From Panulirus ornatus (taxonomy: Eukaryota; Arthropoda; Malacostraca; Decapoda; Palinuridae), in assembly GCF_036320965.1 (NCBI RefSeq), contig NC_092279.1, positions 21,067,929 to 21,131,928 on the forward strand: a stretch of DNA of 64,000 nucleotides. The letters run 5' to 3'. Shown here one piece after another: positions 62,276 through 64,000 of the stretch (positions are counted from its first letter, which is position 1; each line of letters starts with the position of its first letter). A program made the translations under genes and the position numbers. The notes under the pieces were generated by a model. The model saw only the letters and a program-made list of their open reading frames with translations, had not been told where the DNA came from and made no database searches.

Positions 62276-62279
62276 CTGT

Positions 62280-63325
62280 AAGAAAATATCATCCAATGAA
62301 AATAATTTAATGCAAAGGCAATCTGTTAATAAAAAAACTTTATAAACTACTATAGACTTACTGTACACAAAAACATATACATAGATTTATGTCACAATCT
62401 TGCATATGCAAATACAGAATTATAATCTGTTCAAGATGAAAACTTCACCTTACTGAAAACTCTATGCTTTTCCATCAAAAATACATCCTTCAGTAGTATG
62501 ATAGTTTGTGATGGTTATAACATGCTCATAAATATACCATGCTAATGTATGGACTGTAAAATCAAGTAATGTACTGCAGAACTTAATCAACAGAATCTGA
62601 CTGGAAAAGGGAAAAACATCATGAAAATTTACTGAACACTACAAGTCAGAATGGGCAGATCACAGATCAAACACCAGGTTTTATAACTCATTCCTTCAAC
62701 AACTTTGAAGTTTCATTAAACTATGGTGAAAAATCTAAAGAGAGGATGGCAATAGACCAGGATGTATTGTGTGCCTGGTACCTGATGCAAGAATTGAGCT
62801 ACTCCAGACCTTAGTTAATCCAAAACCTTCATGCAGACAAGTCAAAAATAACAAAATAGCTTAAATGTAGTATTGCTGGCACAAGGATCACAGAGGAATT
62901 AACCATATCTAATCAAACAGTGTGTGATATGAAAAAAAGAATAAATACAAAATGAAGCAGTTTGCTTTCTAATTTGATATTGGTGCTGGTAGTAGTGCAT
63001 AATAAAAGAATGACTGTGAAACAGTGTAAAGATACAAAATTAGTTTTATGTTTGTTTTACATGCATCTTAAATTCAAAGGGTTAATATCAAACACCATTC
63101 TAGGTAATGTAGATTAACTAAACTTCATTTACATGCATGATGCATTTTCAATGAAATTTGAAAAGTCGAGACTTTCAGCTAATTTAGACACCATCTGCCC
63201 CATTTAGTCCTGATGAGCAGGAGTGCTCTCTGGCACTAAATCAAGAAAATATGGAAAGGGAAGGCATTGGTAACAAAGAGGGTGAGTGTGTAATCAAAAA
63301 GGAAATTTCTAATGATACATTTGTT
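62280..63325. other. Intron upstream of the first recognised exon, nothing recognised
   Basis: Upstream dynein exons are expected on the minus strand, but I could not identify one here. Confidence 0.4.
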
Positions 63326-63329
63326 TCAT

Positions 63330-64000
63330 TTTTCAAGATATCAACATGGCACAGGCAAAGTGAACAAATGATGCACGTCAATGGTACGTTATCCGAATGG
63401 GCTGAAGTTACATACAAGAAGAGTGCTTGCAAGGCTCAATCTTGGGCCCAATGCTATTCTTGGGATAAGTAAATGACTTGCCAAAAGGATTATACCCATA
63501 CCTAACTATGGTCATGAATGACACCAAACTCATGACAGAAATAATGAATGAAAATGATAGCATCTGCCTACAGGAGGATTTGGACAAACTCCAGAGTCTG
63601 AGATTCAGTGCAAATAAGTGGAAAATAACGAAGCTCAAGTATGAATACTACTTAGTGGGATATAAGCTACAAGAATCAATGAGAGAAAAAGATCTGGAGT
63701 TGACATTGTATCTTATCTGTTGCTAAAGCTTCACATCAGGAGAATAGTAAGAGAAGTAAACCGTCTGCAGTCAAATATCACATTCGCACTCAAGTCTATG
63801 CATAAGGACATGTTTGAAAAGCTATTAACAACATACATTACAACAAAATTGGATTATGCTTCTCATGTCTGGTCACTGTACCTGAAGAAACACAGATATG
63901 ATCTAGAGAAGAACAACCAGGATGGTACTGGAACCAAGATGGTTGAGCTACAATGAAAGGCTGAAGGATATAAATCTGTCCATCTTAGCAGAGAGAAAGG
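63330..64000 (+). repeat. Family-4 LINE (Jockey/CR1-like) RT, decayed, runs off the window
   Basis: Blocks in three frames: NGTLSEWAEVT near 63380, a decayed LGPMLFL near 63450, NDLPKGLYPYLTM (63475-63510), MTEIMNENDSICLQEDLDKL, LKLHIRRIVREVNRLQSNIT and KLLTTYITTKLDYASHVWSL. This is the palm-to-thumb order of CR1/Jockey RTs. The FADD motif is lost (VMNDTK). It continues beyond base 64000. Confidence 0.82.

Noticed and set aside
1209..62275. Cytoplasmic dynein 1 or IFT dynein 2 heavy chain
   Set aside because: The NPQYRGR sensor, [19 protein letters not shown] and the Arg form of the AAA4 P-loop fit axonemal dyneins better. The IFT dynein motifs I know for AAA1 and AAA3 differ.

Overview
This is eukaryotic DNA. 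The window lies inside one large, intron-rich gene on the minus strand that encodes the motor region of a dynein heavy chain of axonemal type. I traced 29 exons (62275 down to 1209). Every junction has GT/AG ends and every reading-frame phase matches the next exon. Together they give about 4,950 coding bases, or about 1,650 residues without a stop. They run from the linker through AAA1, AAA2, AAA3 and AAA4 to the approach to the microtubule-binding stalk. The 5' end (tail) and the 3' end (stalk, AAA5, AAA6, C-terminus) lie outside the window. Coding sequence is only about 8% of the window; the rest is intron filled with transposable elements.

The host is probably an arthropod, most likely a decapod crustacean. 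I base this on the intron and repeat style, GATA/GACA microsatellites, and my recollection that the dominant repeat is very abundant in decapod genomes. I could not check that.

Repeat families, by my own labels. Family 1: a LINE with an endonuclease domain (48.4 kb), a reverse transcriptase (36-37.6, 38.4, 55.4 and 58.3 kb), a 3' UTR rich in TA/CA microsatellite, and a GC-rich 3' end before poly(A). Family 2: a SINE-like retroposon of about 240 bp with its own poly(A) whose 3' end resembles that of family 1. Family 3: a roughly 500-bp element with an internal minisatellite and a GATA tail. Family 4: a Jockey/CR1-like LINE (44.2 and 63.3-64 kb). Family 5: a LINE 3' end with a GATA/GACA tail (48-51 kb). 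Family 6: an unclassified dispersed repeat. There is also one decayed pogo/Tigger-type DNA transposon (4.6-5.7 kb).

Layout, right to left (gene direction): linker exons 62-50 kb; AAA1 exons 47-37 kb; AAA2 33-24 kb; AAA3 18-9 kb; AAA4 and stalk approach 7-1 kb. The AAA1 ATP site keeps its canonical motifs. The AAA2 and AAA3 P-loops are both degenerate, and AAA4 has an arginine form.

The most interesting feature is a family-1 fragment inserted exactly at the 5' splice site of exon 12. Its 12-bp target duplication copied the splice donor. The element is open in frame between the two donors (279 bp), so an isoform with 93 extra residues between AAA1 and AAA2 is possible. A separate 45-bp tandem duplication copied the donor of exon 8 (AAA1 Walker A).
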